DNA of 64,000 bases from Clostridioides difficile_D (GTDB taxonomy: Bacteria > Bacillota > Clostridia > Peptostreptococcales > Peptostreptococcaceae). The notes beneath the pieces are model-generated. The model saw only the letters and a program-made list of their open reading frames with translations. It searched no databases and was not told the DNA's origin. Positions 1 to 7,972 of the stretch are shown piece after piece. Each line of letters opens with the position of its first letter. Positions within the stretch are counted from its first letter, which is position 1. The position numbers and the translations under genes were made by a program. The DNA lies in the NCBI GenBank assembly GCA_945861085.1, contig OX244046.1, forward strand, positions 1,984,001-2,048,000. The letters are read 5' to 3'.

Positions 1-2
1 AG

Positions 3-380
3 AATATAATTACTAAATATCATTTTTTCTTCCTATTAGATATAGATTCACAATTTAAGACACTAGAAAAATTGAGAATGTTAGAGGCGGATTTCTTTGT
101 TCCAAGTCACTCTGTAAAAACTACAGATATAAAAAATTTGATTGATATTAATAAGAAGAAGATGGAAGAAATAATAGATAATATTAAAAAGGTTTGTTGT
201 GAGCCAATTATGATTGATGAAGTTATTGAAAAAATGTGTGATTTGTATGATGTCACGCTTGATGCTAATCAATATGTATTAGTTGGAAGTACAATACGTT
301 CTTATATAACTTATTTATATGAGAATAATATGGTTGAATACATATTTGATGGTGGTAAGATGATGATAAAAACTGTATAA
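3..380 (+). CDS. MBL-fold metallohydrolase, C-terminal part (cut by window edge)
   Basis: The frame is open from base 3 with no start codon in a good ribosome-site context, so this is the 3' end of a longer gene. The readable part is about 125 residues. It begins with a segment resembling the end of a metallo-beta-lactamase fold (LEKL..LEADFFVPSHS, where family members usually have a conserved G/S-H near 'P.H'), followed by a helical C-terminal extension. That extension resembles the tail seen in many clostridial MBL-fold hydrolases. The metal-binding HxHxDH motif would lie upstream and cannot be checked. A shared terminator hairpin follows. Confidence 0.55.
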   Translation, partial: NIITKYHFFFLLDIDSQFKTLEKLRMLEADFFVPSHSVKTTDIKNLIDINKKKMEEIIDNIKKVCCEPIMIDEVIEKMCDLYDVTLDANQYVLVGSTIRSYITYLYENNMVEYIFDGGKMMIKTV

Positions 381-586
381 TGGTCAAAATTTTCAAATTA
401 TATAATGAAATTATTTTAGTTATGATTATTATTAAAAAAATAATATAAAAATAAACTTTATATAAATAAGGCAAAACAATTGATATAAAGTTACTGATAA
501 TTTGTTTTAGGAAATGGACATCCAATTATCGAAGTCAAAAATAATGGCATAAATAATATATCACTTGAAGAGTAGAAATATATGAA

Positions 587-627
587 AATAAAGCTTATAT
601 AATCTTTAAAATAATATAAGCTTTATT
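587..627. terminator. Bidirectional terminator between convergent genes
   Basis: A perfect 14-bp inverted repeat (587-600 with 614-627) containing AAGCTT is flanked by A-rich and T-rich tracts. It lies between the plus-strand MBL gene and the minus-strand flavoprotein gene, so it can stop transcription from both sides. Confidence 0.7.
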
Positions 628-655
628 TATAGTATTATTTTGTAATATTATGTAA

Positions 656-1258
656 TTAACAGTTATTTGTTTTAAATGAACTATCTAAAATATCATAAAT
701 TTGTTTTGCAAATTGACGAGCATGCCCTTCTTTTTCTGTATCCATAAAATTAGGTTTACCTAAGTCACGTTCAACGAGCATTCCTATATATTTTAACTGT
801 GAGTGCTTACAGTAGCGTTTCATACCGTTTTCCCAAATATCAGAACCCTTTTCAGGTTTATATCCACATGTTGTAATAAGTGCTACTGATTTTCCTGCCC
901 ATAGTGCTGGTCCCTTTTCATTACCATAGTATTTATTCATTCCATACACCAATCTATCAAGCAATGCTTTCATTGGAGAGCTACAGTACCAAGAATAAAT
1001 TGGGGTCGCAAAAACAATTAAATCGCACATAAGGACTTTTTTAAAAATTTTCTGAACATCATCTTCACAATAACATCCAAAATCAAATAAATTTTCTTGA
1101 CACTTCTTACAAGCAATACAAGGCTTTATTTTACAATCATATAACCATATCACTTCAATATTCGCATCATAATTTTCTAATTCTTCAATAAAAGGTTTTA
1201 GAATAGCAGCAGTATTGCCTTTTTTCTTAGGACTTCCCATAAGAATACATACTTCCAT
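656..1258 (-). CDS. Flavodoxin-like NAD(P)H-dependent oxidoreductase (FMN reductase / iron-sulfur flavoprotein type)
   Basis: The 200-residue protein starts with the flavodoxin-fold phosphate-binding loop GSPKKKGNT (residues 8-16), used to bind FMN. A cysteine cluster at residues 47, 50, 53, 62 and 64 (CxxCxxC then CxC) resembles the compact cluster of iron-sulfur flavoproteins, though spacing to the fourth cysteine is longer than usual, so cluster binding is an inference. The ATG at 1258 was chosen because GGAGGTG sits just upstream of it. A longer reading from 1387 would be an extension without a ribosome site. Likely role: cytosolic two-electron reduction of quinones, nitro compounds or similar substrates. 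The specific substrate is unknown. Confidence 0.8.
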   Translation of the reverse strand: MEVCILMGSPKKKGNTAAILKPFIEELENYDANIEVIWLYDCKIKPCIACKKCQENLFDFGCYCEDDVQKIFKKVLMCDLIVFATPIYSWYCSSPMKALLDRLVYGMNKYYGNEKGPALWAGKSVALITTCGYKPEKGSDIWENGMKRYCKHSQLKYIGMLVERDLGKPNFMDTEKEGHARQFAKQIYDILDSSFKTNNC

Positions 1259-1383
1259 ATTGACACCTCCACAGTATTTTAAAATAGTTTCTAATTTTAT
1301 AACAATGTTTATATAAAAAACTTCTAAATACATATTACATAGGATGAAGTTTATTTTATTATAACATCTTAAAATCAAGAGTA

Positions 1384-1563
1384 TCAAATAAGCGATTTAA
1401 AAAAAATAGCTATATTTGTAACTATATAGAATGATAATAAAATTAAAATCATCCATGTAAAAATATGATTTTTATATGGATAAACCTTATTAAGCTTTTT
1501 TCCAATACGTACAAGTAAAATGTACATTAAAAAATATACTAAAAAAACCATTAAGAATTTCAT
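1384..1563 (-). CDS. Small membrane protein, two predicted TM helices
   Basis: This is a 59-residue hydrophobic protein with one helix near residues 1-20, a short basic loop (IGKKLNKVYPYKNH) and a second helix near 35-57. The ATG at 1563 is chosen because GTGAGG lies about six bases upstream; the longer GTG start would overlap that ribosome site. No family is recognised. It lies upstream of the flavoprotein gene in the same direction, 125 bp from that gene's start, so they may be cotranscribed. Confidence 0.5.
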   Translation of the reverse strand: MKFLMVFLVYFLMYILLVRIGKKLNKVYPYKNHIFTWMILILLSFYIVTNIAIFFKSLI

Positions 1564-1938
1564 AGCTAACCTCACAATCTTAAAGTTTAATATAGTTTTA
1601 GAATACTATGAGAATACGTTAACAACAATACGCTTTGTAGACTTGTAATAAAATTGAAACAAATTATTTAAAAAACTGGAGAAATATAATGTCTAATTTT
1701 TTAGAATATATTTAAGATGATACATTTAAACTATGTTGTTTTTTTAGAAAATTACTTGTGTCATAAAAACTGGCAGGTATTTATAATTAAAAAAATTTTA
1801 AATATGTATATTGAAAAGTAACATTTTAAATCTAGAATAAGTATAATTATTTGGGTCTAGTAGTGAAAATAAACATAATTTTAATTTAAAGTGATAAAAG
1901 GTATAGAGAGTATGATAACTCTTTATACCTTATTTATT
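1564..1938. other. Intergenic AT-rich stretch with a terminator
   Basis: No convincing gene is seen in these 375 bases. A hairpin at about 1896-1932 (AAGGTATAGAGAG paired with CTCTTTATACCTT) reads as the intrinsic terminator of the minus-strand DUF2798 gene that ends at 1939. Confidence 0.5.
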
Positions 1939-2424
1939 TTAAGAATTTACTACTTCAACAATTGTACCTTCTGGAAATAGTGTTCTAAAAATAAATCTGA
2001 CTAATGGTCCTGCAATTAATAGTTGTAATGGCAACGCAACAATAAAATTGTTGGCTATATTTAAAATCCATATAGCTATAAGTGTATTAGAACTTCCAAT
2101 TGATTTAATAGCTCCAAATAAAGACATACATATGACCATTCCACAGACCATACAACTTGATATAACAATAGCCTTTATAATTTGTTTTGTATCTGGATTT
2201 ATAATACGAAATGCTACTTTCTTTGCAACATTAGAAACAATAAACCAATCAAAAATCATAGCTATGATATATGTAGTTGGAAAATCCAACCATGCATTTT
2301 TAAAGGTATCTAATGAGAATTTATCATGTATAGAAATATTATAAACGCTCATAAAAAATACCATAAAAGCACACATAAGTACCGTAAATATTAAACTTTC
2401 TTTTCTATTTTGTGGCATGTTCAT
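1939..2424 (-). CDS. DUF2798-type membrane protein
   Basis: The 161-residue protein has four hydrophobic helices arranged as two similar halves (about 13-35, 50-68, 86-108 and 118-148). Each half contains a short polar turn of the kind 'FP..YI...FDWFIV', and this repeat of two-helix units is what I associate with the DUF2798 family. The function of the family is not established. The start is supported by GGAGG just upstream; a second ATG two codons in is also possible. It is transcribed divergently from the broken MFS gene, sharing a 238-bp upstream region. Confidence 0.65.
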   Translation of the reverse strand: MNMPQNRKESLIFTVLMCAFMVFFMSVYNISIHDKFSLDTFKNAWLDFPTTYIIAMIFDWFIVSNVAKKVAFRIINPDTKQIIKAIVISSCMVCGMVICMSLFGAIKSIGSSNTLIAIWILNIANNFIVALPLQLLIAGPLVRFIFRTLFPEGTIVEVVNS

Positions 2425-2560
2425 TTACCTCCAAGTAAAATTTATTTCTATTAGGATTATACATGAAGAAAAATTTTGTCGTAAGTAAATTTTTTAAAAT
2501 TTGAAATTTATTTTTGGAATAGGCATAAATGAATATAAAAAATTTTTATTTTTTATATTT

Positions 2561-2576
2561 GACAATGGAAATTGTC
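2561..2576. promoter_or_regulatory. Operator-like inverted repeat upstream of the MFS gene
   Basis: GACAAT-GGAA-ATTGTC is a perfect 6-bp-arm inverted repeat overlapping a TTGACA-like -35 (2559-2564). The nearest TATAAT (2589-2594) is 24 bp away, which is longer than usual. This may be a repressor-binding site. The cognate regulator is not evident nearby. Confidence 0.4.
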
Positions 2577-2662
2577 TTTTTTTAACTTTATAATTAATAG
2601 TATAAAGTAATAAAATCGTAGCACTGTCAAAGAAATTTAAAATGTAGGGGGTGTAGTTCTAT

Positions 2663-3865
2663 ATGGAATTGTGGAAAAGAAATTTATTTGTATGTTGGAT
2701 AGGTATGTTCTTTAGTTCTATAGGTATGAGCCAAATAGCACCTATACTTCCATTATATATTAAACAGTTGGGTGTAACTGATGTTGGCTTAATACAACAG
2801 TATTCAGGTATAATTTTTGGATGTACTTTTGTAGTAGCAGCATTCTTTTCACCAATTTGAGGGAAAGCTGCTGATAAATATGGAAGAAAATCAATGCTTT
2901 TACGTGCAAGTGTTGGTATGGGAATAGTGATATTTGCCATGGCATTTGTACAAAATGTTTATCAGCTATTAGGCCTAAGGATTCTTCAAGGTGTTTTTAC
3001 AGGTTATGCAACTGCATGTACTACACTGATTGCAACTCAGACAGATAAAAATCATTCAGGATGGGCTTTAGGTACTCTTGCAACTGCATCAACTACTGGT
3101 TCATTAATTGGACCAACAGTAGGAGGATATATAGAATCAATATTAGGGCTTAAAAGTGTATTTATTATAACTGGAGGATTATTGTTTGTATCATTCATTA
3201 TATCTATTCTATTTGTAGTAGATAATTTTAAACCTAAAAAAATAAAAGAATCAATCTCTGTATCTAAAGAACCATTAAATTCATTGCCAAATAAGTTTTT
3301 AATTTCATCCATTTTTGTGACTACATTCATTACTCAGCTAGCATTATATTCCATAGAACCAATTGTAACAATATATATATCACAGCTTACAAATTTTGCA
3401 TCAAATGTAGCTTTAATAGCAGGATTGACATTTTCTGCATCAGGATTAGCAAACTTATTAGCAGCTCAAAAACTTGGAAAAATATCAGATAAAATAGGTC
3501 CTCAAAAGATATTATTAATTTCTCTTTTATGGGCAGGAGTTATATTTATACCACAGGCATTTGTAAGAACTGCATGGCAACTTATGTTGTTAAGATTTTT
3601 ATTAGGATTATCAGTGGCAGGGCTTAATCCTTCTGTAAACAGTTTATTAAAAAAAATTGCACCAGAAGAGTATGTTGGAAAAATATTTGGATATAATGCA
3701 TCTGCCCAGTATATAGGGTGTTCATCAGGAGCTTTTTTAGGGGGGCAAATATCTGCTCATTTAGGTATTAGAACAGTATTTTTCTCAACAAGTCTATTAT
3801 TATTTTTAAATGCACTTTGGATGTATAAATTTACTGGATTATTTACTAAAAATAATGAAAAATAA
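2663..3865 (+). pseudogene. MFS transporter interrupted by an in-frame TGA
   Basis: A continuous 400-codon frame encodes a 12-helix major facilitator permease of drug-efflux type, except that codon 66 (2858-2860) is TGA. The surrounding residues read P-I-*-G-K-A-A-D-K-Y-G-R-K, which is the conserved loop 2-3 motif A (G-x-x-x-D-x-x-G-R-K/R). The position is normally aromatic and TGG to TGA is a single transition, so this is most simply a nonsense mutation. The rest of the frame is intact and not decayed, so the event is recent, or this is a phase or strain variant. A ribosome site AGGGGGTG precedes the ATG. Without readthrough only a 65-residue fragment or a restart at an internal ATG is possible. 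Confidence 0.85.
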
Positions 3866-3935
3866 TCTTTAAATTTTGATAAAAAAGAAGAGTAGCTTTA
3901 GTATTATATTTAAAAAACTAATCAAAGTTATAGAT

Positions 3936-3963
3936 AAAAGAATTCATTTTTATGAGTTCTTTT
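3936..3963 (+). terminator. Intrinsic terminator after the MFS gene
   Basis: AAAAGAATTCAT pairs with ATGAGTTCTTTT, followed by a T-rich tract. It lies about 70 bp after the transporter stop codon. Confidence 0.65.
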
Positions 3964-4352
3964 ATTTTTATTAACCCTAGAATTGTGTTTTTATAACTTT
4001 CTTGTAGCATTTGTTTGACTGTTGTATAATAGTAGAAATTATAAAAATTTAGACTTCAACAGATTTGAAGGAAGTGTTTTGTTATATTTCTAAAATACAA
4101 TATGGAGGAATTTAATAATAGAAGCCAACAAAAGAAAAGCTTAAATTTTTAGTTTTTAATAGTAGAGATATTATTTATATATTTAATTTTATAATGTAGA
4201 ATAAATATTTCTTATGTGATTTGTTATAGAATTATATCAAGAACTAATCTTTTGGTAAAAATTGGAAAATATTATTATCGACAAAATCTTTGACTTAAAA
4301 ACTATATTGCGATAGTATTAATTTAATAAAAGTTTGAGAGGGGCGTAAGGTT
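3964..4352. other. AT-rich intergenic region upstream of the BlaI-type gene
   Basis: No gene with start, ribosome site and coding character was found. A TTTGACTT...TATTGCGATAGTATT stretch near 4288-4320 immediately upstream of the repressor gene is the likely promoter/operator, because BlaI/MecI proteins typically autoregulate through a dyad overlapping their own promoter. The exact operator cannot be fixed by eye. Confidence 0.35.
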
Positions 4353-4730
4353 ATGACAATTTCAAAAATACCACAAGCAGAATTAAAAGTTATGAAGTTT
4401 ATTTGGGAAAAAAATGATACAGTGACATCAAAAGAAACTATTGAAGCTATGGAACAAAAATATGGATGGAAACAAACAACTACATTAACACTTTTATCAA
4501 GACTTGTTAAAAAGCATTTTTTAGATGCGGAAAAAATAGATAGATATACTCATTACACAATAGTGGTTGGACATAAAGAGTATTTAAGTGTTGAAACAAA
4601 AGATTTTTTAAGTAATATACACGACAATTCTTTACAGAGTTTGATTTCAGCATTACATGATGATGAAGTCATAGACAAGGATACGTTAGATTTATTTGAG
4701 AGCCATTTTAAAAACTTAGAAGAAGAGTAA
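4353..4730 (+). CDS. BlaI/MecI/CopY-family transcriptional repressor
   Basis: The 125-residue protein has the family layout: an N-terminal winged helix (IPQAELKVMKFIW..., with a WKQTTTLTLLSRLVKKHFL recognition region near residues 39-57) and a helical dimerisation tail. Length matches BlaI/MecI (about 120-125). Family members repress beta-lactamase, mecA or copper-transport genes and are usually released by cleavage by a BlaR/MecR membrane protease. No such protease, beta-lactamase or copper gene is adjacent, so the target and the inducing signal are unknown. The start follows GAGAGGGG. Confidence 0.85.
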   Translation: MTISKIPQAELKVMKFIWEKNDTVTSKETIEAMEQKYGWKQTTTLTLLSRLVKKHFLDAEKIDRYTHYTIVVGHKEYLSVETKDFLSNIHDNSLQSLISALHDDEVIDKDTLDLFESHFKNLEEE

Positions 4731-5248
4731 TTATAGAAGCCAAAACTCTAAGTATTTAATTAATAGATGGCTGTAAAATCTATAAATGGTATTATTTAAT
4801 CAGTTACTCTACTATTCATAAAGTAATATTAAATATGTTATAATTAGTAAAGTACCTAAAATAATTGGAATAGGGAGTATCAAGTTAAATGATACCACTT
4901 ACCTTAGTAAAGATTTTTAAAGTTTAAAATAATTTTATAACCTATCAATATTCATTAATCTAAATCATTATTTCTATTTAACCATATCAAAATATACTTA
5001 ATTATTTCTAAGTATTTACAACATAAATTTGTTTTTGCTATTATAGGCTAACTAAAAGTAAGAATGATTTTTAAATTTTATTGTTAATAACTTATTCATC
5101 AATTTCCAACAGTTTATTTTAGGGAATTATTGAAAATATATTAAGTAATCACATCAAATCTAAGCGTATTTTTATGATATAATTAGTATGTATTTTTTAT
5201 GATATATTTTATAAAAAGTATAATTTAATCATTTTTGAGGATATTATT
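4731..5248. other. Long AT-rich intergenic region
   Basis: In these 518 bases I see no supported gene. A weak hairpin GTATCA...TGATAC at 4877-4895 has no T-tract. A TATAAT-like -10 near 5177 may belong to the promoter of the downstream membrane protein. Confidence 0.3.
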
Positions 5249-5908
5249 ATGTTAGATATGTTTATAACAATTATCTCTTCTATTATAGAAATATGGGCAT
5301 GTAAAAAAGTCTTTGATTATACAAGTCAGACAAAGACTAATTTAAAAAAACTAAATATATATTTCTTTTTTTCTATTTTTCTTATTATTTCTTCTTTCTA
5401 TATAAATATTGGAGCTAATAGTAGAATCTTAATATGCATACTTATAACTTTTATTTTCTATAAGTCTAATTACAAAGTTAATGTATATAAATCTCTGGTA
5501 ATCTCGTTTTTTTATTGGTTAGTATTAATAGGTATAAATGGATTAAGTATGTTATTAGTAGTATCAGTAAATAATTTGGATAATATGAATGTTTTACTTA
5601 GTGGAAGCTTATATAGGTATGAAGCAATATTCTTAGGTAAGTTAGTGTTAGGTATTTTACTTTATATTTATAAGATTTCTTTTAAAAATTTTAAAATAAG
5701 CAAAAAAGAGACATACATATGTATTCCTATGATAGCAAATTTATTGTCATTTTTTATACTTTATGATTATATTATCAATCTTGTAAAAATTTCTCCTGAA
5801 AGAAGAATTGCTTTTTTAGTAATAGTTTTACTATTGATATTATCTAACATTTCAATCTTTGTATTAATACATATAATACTTAAGATTAAAGTCAGAAAAG
5901 TAAGATAA
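5249..5908 (+). CDS. AgrC-like polytopic membrane protein lacking a kinase domain
   Basis: The 219-residue protein consists almost entirely of about six to seven hydrophobic helices and ends in a short basic tail (LKIKVRKVR). This layout resembles the membrane sensor half of AgrC/GHKL-type quorum-sensing histidine kinases, but the protein stops where the helical dimerisation and ATP-binding domains should begin. The following 290 bp shows no decayed kinase. A lone LytTR gene follows, which in agr-like systems would be the response regulator. I infer a reduced agr-like pair, but a non-sensor membrane protein cannot be excluded. GAGG precedes the ATG. Confidence 0.5.
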   Translation: MLDMFITIISSIIEIWACKKVFDYTSQTKTNLKKLNIYFFFSIFLIISSFYINIGANSRILICILITFIFYKSNYKVNVYKSLVISFFYWLVLIGINGLSMLLVVSVNNLDNMNVLLSGSLYRYEAIFLGKLVLGILLYIYKISFKNFKISKKETYICIPMIANLLSFFILYDYIINLVKISPERRIAFLVIVLLLILSNISIFVLIHIILKIKVRKVR

Positions 5909-6038
5909 ATCCTAATACAATTAATTGAAATTAAAAGTTAATAATTACTTTTTTATGTATAATTTTACATGATTTTCTATCAAAGTTGTTTTATTAAAGA
6001 CGCATATAATTATATATAGAAATATGATAAAAAAAAGT

Positions 6039-6120
6039 CTTTTTAACTTTAAAAATTAATGTTAAAAAGTGAACTTATACACTAATATTGAAAGTATTTA
6101 TTTAAATATCTTAAATAAAT
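6039..6120. promoter_or_regulatory. Two inverted repeats upstream of the LytTR gene
   Basis: CTTTTTAAC (6039-6047) pairs with GTTAAAAAG (6061-6069), and ATTTATTTAA (6096-6105) pairs with TTAAATAAAT (6111-6120). The first may be a weak terminator for the upstream gene; the second is an operator-like dyad 80 bp before the LytTR start. Assignment as a LytTR autoregulatory site is inference. Confidence 0.35.
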
Positions 6121-6201
6121 CAGTCTTACATATATTTCCGATAGATTATATTGATAAAAAACACTAAAATTAAATTAATAAAAGTACTTGGAGGGATAGC
6201 A

Positions 6202-6543
6202 ATGAAAGAGGAAAATTTTATTAATATTGAATACGAAGATAAACGTTTTTCAATTAATATCGAAGAAATTATGTACATAGAAAAGCAGGAATATGAATCA
6301 AAGATTTATACTGCAAATGGGAATTACGAAGTTGGAGAAAATGATTCTTGTATAAGAAAATTAATGAAAAAAGAAAATTTTTTCAAATGTAGTAATAGTT
6401 ATATTGTAAATCTAGACAAGTGTGAATTTTATCTCAGCAATAATTGTATTTTTGTCAATAATAATTTTATAAGAATTTTAGGTTCAGAAAGAAAAAAGAA
6501 GTTAAAAAAGAAATTAGAAAAATTATATGATTATGAAGATTAA
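6202..6543 (+). CDS. Stand-alone LytTR DNA-binding domain protein
   Basis: The 113-residue protein is essentially one LytTR domain: IEEIMYIEKQEYESKIYTANGNYEV..., then FFKCSNSYIVNLDKC and a basic C-terminus. The order of beta strands and the 'C/S-N-S-Y-I-V-N' segment match the family fold used by AgrA, LytR and VirR regulators. The usual N-terminal receiver domain is absent. The ATG at 6202 is preceded by GGAGGG; an upstream TTG would add 17 residues without a ribosome site. It follows the kinase-less AgrC-like membrane gene. DNA-binding-only LytTR proteins paired with a membrane protein are known in Firmicutes as an alternative LytTR regulatory system, where the membrane protein inhibits the regulator. 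Confidence 0.75.
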   Translation: MKEENFINIEYEDKRFSINIEEIMYIEKQEYESKIYTANGNYEVGENDSCIRKLMKKENFFKCSNSYIVNLDKCEFYLSNNCIFVNNNFIRILGSERKKKLKKKLEKLYDYED

Positions 6544-6548
6544 TCTTG

Positions 6549-6580
6549 AGAGGCTGTATTTTATACAGCCTCTTTATTTA
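6549..6580 (+). terminator. Intrinsic terminator after LytTR gene
   Basis: AGAGGCTGTAT pairs perfectly with ATACAGCCTCT across a three-base loop, followed by TTTATTTATTT. Confidence 0.85.
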
Positions 6581-6675
6581 TTTATTGTATTATTAATAAA
6601 TTTCAAATTATGATAAAATATAAAACAAGTAACTTATTTCAAGATAAAATACTTTTTAAAAGAAAGGGACGAGAT

Positions 6676-7107
6676 ATGAGAGATTATAATAAAACACTTG
6701 AATTAAAAAATAACTCAGGTAATAGTGAAAGAAAGTTAAAATATCCTTGTATCTATAAACATTTTAAAGGAAAATATTATGCAACAATGGGGCTTAGCAA
6801 AGCTATTGATAATGTAGAGAACATATGTGAACTATACAGTAAAAAAGAGTTAACGCAAAATAAAAATAAATATAAGTTAGTCATTAGACATACTGAAAGA
6901 GAAAAAGATATCTATGTATATAGAGATTTAGATGGAAATTTTTATCATAAAGAAGAAGATGACACTAATGATTTGGTTTTATACAAGACTTTATATGATG
7001 ATACAGGAATATTTGCAAGGCCTTTGGACATGTTTTTAGAAAAAGTAGATACAGATAAGTATGTTAATTCAATTCAAGAGTACAGATTTGAAGAATTTTA
7101 TAAATAA
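6676..7107 (+). CDS. DUF1653-containing protein
   Basis: This 143-residue protein has two short modules that resemble the DUF1653 domain. The first is YKHFKGKYYATMGLSKAID (about residues 26-44) and the second is the LVLYKTLYDDTGIFARPLDMFLEKVD segment near 103-128, the hallmark 'Y.ALYGD.G.WVRP..MF...V' ending of that family. The biochemical role of DUF1653 is not established. The ATG at 6676 is chosen because GGGACGAG lies upstream; the longer frame from 6610 lacks a ribosome site. Confidence 0.7.
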   Translation: MRDYNKTLELKNNSGNSERKLKYPCIYKHFKGKYYATMGLSKAIDNVENICELYSKKELTQNKNKYKLVIRHTEREKDIYVYRDLDGNFYHKEEDDTNDLVLYKTLYDDTGIFARPLDMFLEKVDTDKYVNSIQEYRFEEFYK

Positions 7108-7307
7108 TATAATAAAGTTGAGTTTATAAATTTAGAAAAATCCTTTAATAGTACAATAACTTGTAGAAATATAAATGAGCTTTATTGTAAATAATATGTT
7201 AGATTAAGTTATAAAATAGAAACAAAGTAAAGTATTATATGATATAATTAAGTTTTGAGAAGTAATAATTTATATTTAATAAAAATAGGCATATATTAGG
7301 AGGACAT

Positions 7308-7949
7308 ATGGGAAATACTTTTTATATAGTAAGACATGGACAAACAGATTGGAATCTATTAGGAAAAACACAAGGTCATGGTAATTCTGACCTTACACCT
7401 CAAGGGATAGAGCAGGCAAAAGAACTTTCTGAAGATATTGGCAAGTATTCAATTGATTATATTTTTAGTAGTGACTTAGGAAGAGCAGTGCAAACAGCTC
7501 AAATTTTAGGCGATAAGCTTAATATTGAAGTTCAAAAAACTGAAGCACTTAGGGAAATGGGATTTGGAGTTTGGGAAGGTCTTTTAATAAAAGAAATCCA
7601 AAAAGATTACTCAGATATATATTCAACATGGAGAAATAAACCACACTTAGTAAATATACCAGAAGGCGAAACTCTTAAAATTATAAAAGAAAGAGTAGAT
7701 ACTTTTATAAAGGAATTAAATGAAAAATATGATAATAAAAATATAATTCTTGTTACACATTCAATTACATTAAGAGTTATGTTATTGTCATTTTTAGAAT
7801 CAGGTATGGAGAATATATATAGAATTAAGCAGGATAATACTGCTTTAAATATAGTAGAATTTAAAGATTATGGTCCTGTTATAATAAAAATGAATGATAC
7901 AAGCCATATAAAAAATCATGTAAAGATAAATAATTCTGCATTAGAGTAA
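7308..7949 (+). CDS. Histidine phosphatase superfamily protein (phosphoglycerate mutase-like)
   Basis: The 213-residue protein carries the catalytic RHG triplet at residues 9-11 (VRHGQTDWN), the acid region LREMGFGVWEG near 83-93 and the second catalytic histidine in VTHSITLR near residue 150. These identify a cofactor-independent histidine phosphatase with a phosphohistidine intermediate. The family includes alpha-ribazole phosphatase (CobC) and broad-specificity PhoE-type enzymes; the substrate cannot be told from sequence and no cobalamin genes are nearby. AGGAGG lies eight bases before the ATG. It is the first of a co-directional housekeeping run; the next gene starts 23 bp downstream. 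Confidence 0.85.
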   Translation: MGNTFYIVRHGQTDWNLLGKTQGHGNSDLTPQGIEQAKELSEDIGKYSIDYIFSSDLGRAVQTAQILGDKLNIEVQKTEALREMGFGVWEGLLIKEIQKDYSDIYSTWRNKPHLVNIPEGETLKIIKERVDTFIKELNEKYDNKNIILVTHSITLRVMLLSFLESGMENIYRIKQDNTALNIVEFKDYGPVIIKMNDTSHIKNHVKINNSALE

Positions 7950-7972
7950 GAAGCAATTATAAGGAGAAATTT

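Noticed and set aside
265..525. 86-codon minus-strand ORF after the MBL gene.
   Set aside because: Ile/Tyr/Leu-rich AT-driven frame with no ribosome site; the bidirectional terminator downstream already explains the region.
2858..2860. TGA as a selenocysteine codon in the MFS transporter.
   Set aside because: The position is normally Trp or aromatic, no Sec-containing MFS family is known to me, and no SECIS-like hairpin stands directly after the codon. A TGG to TGA mutation is simpler.
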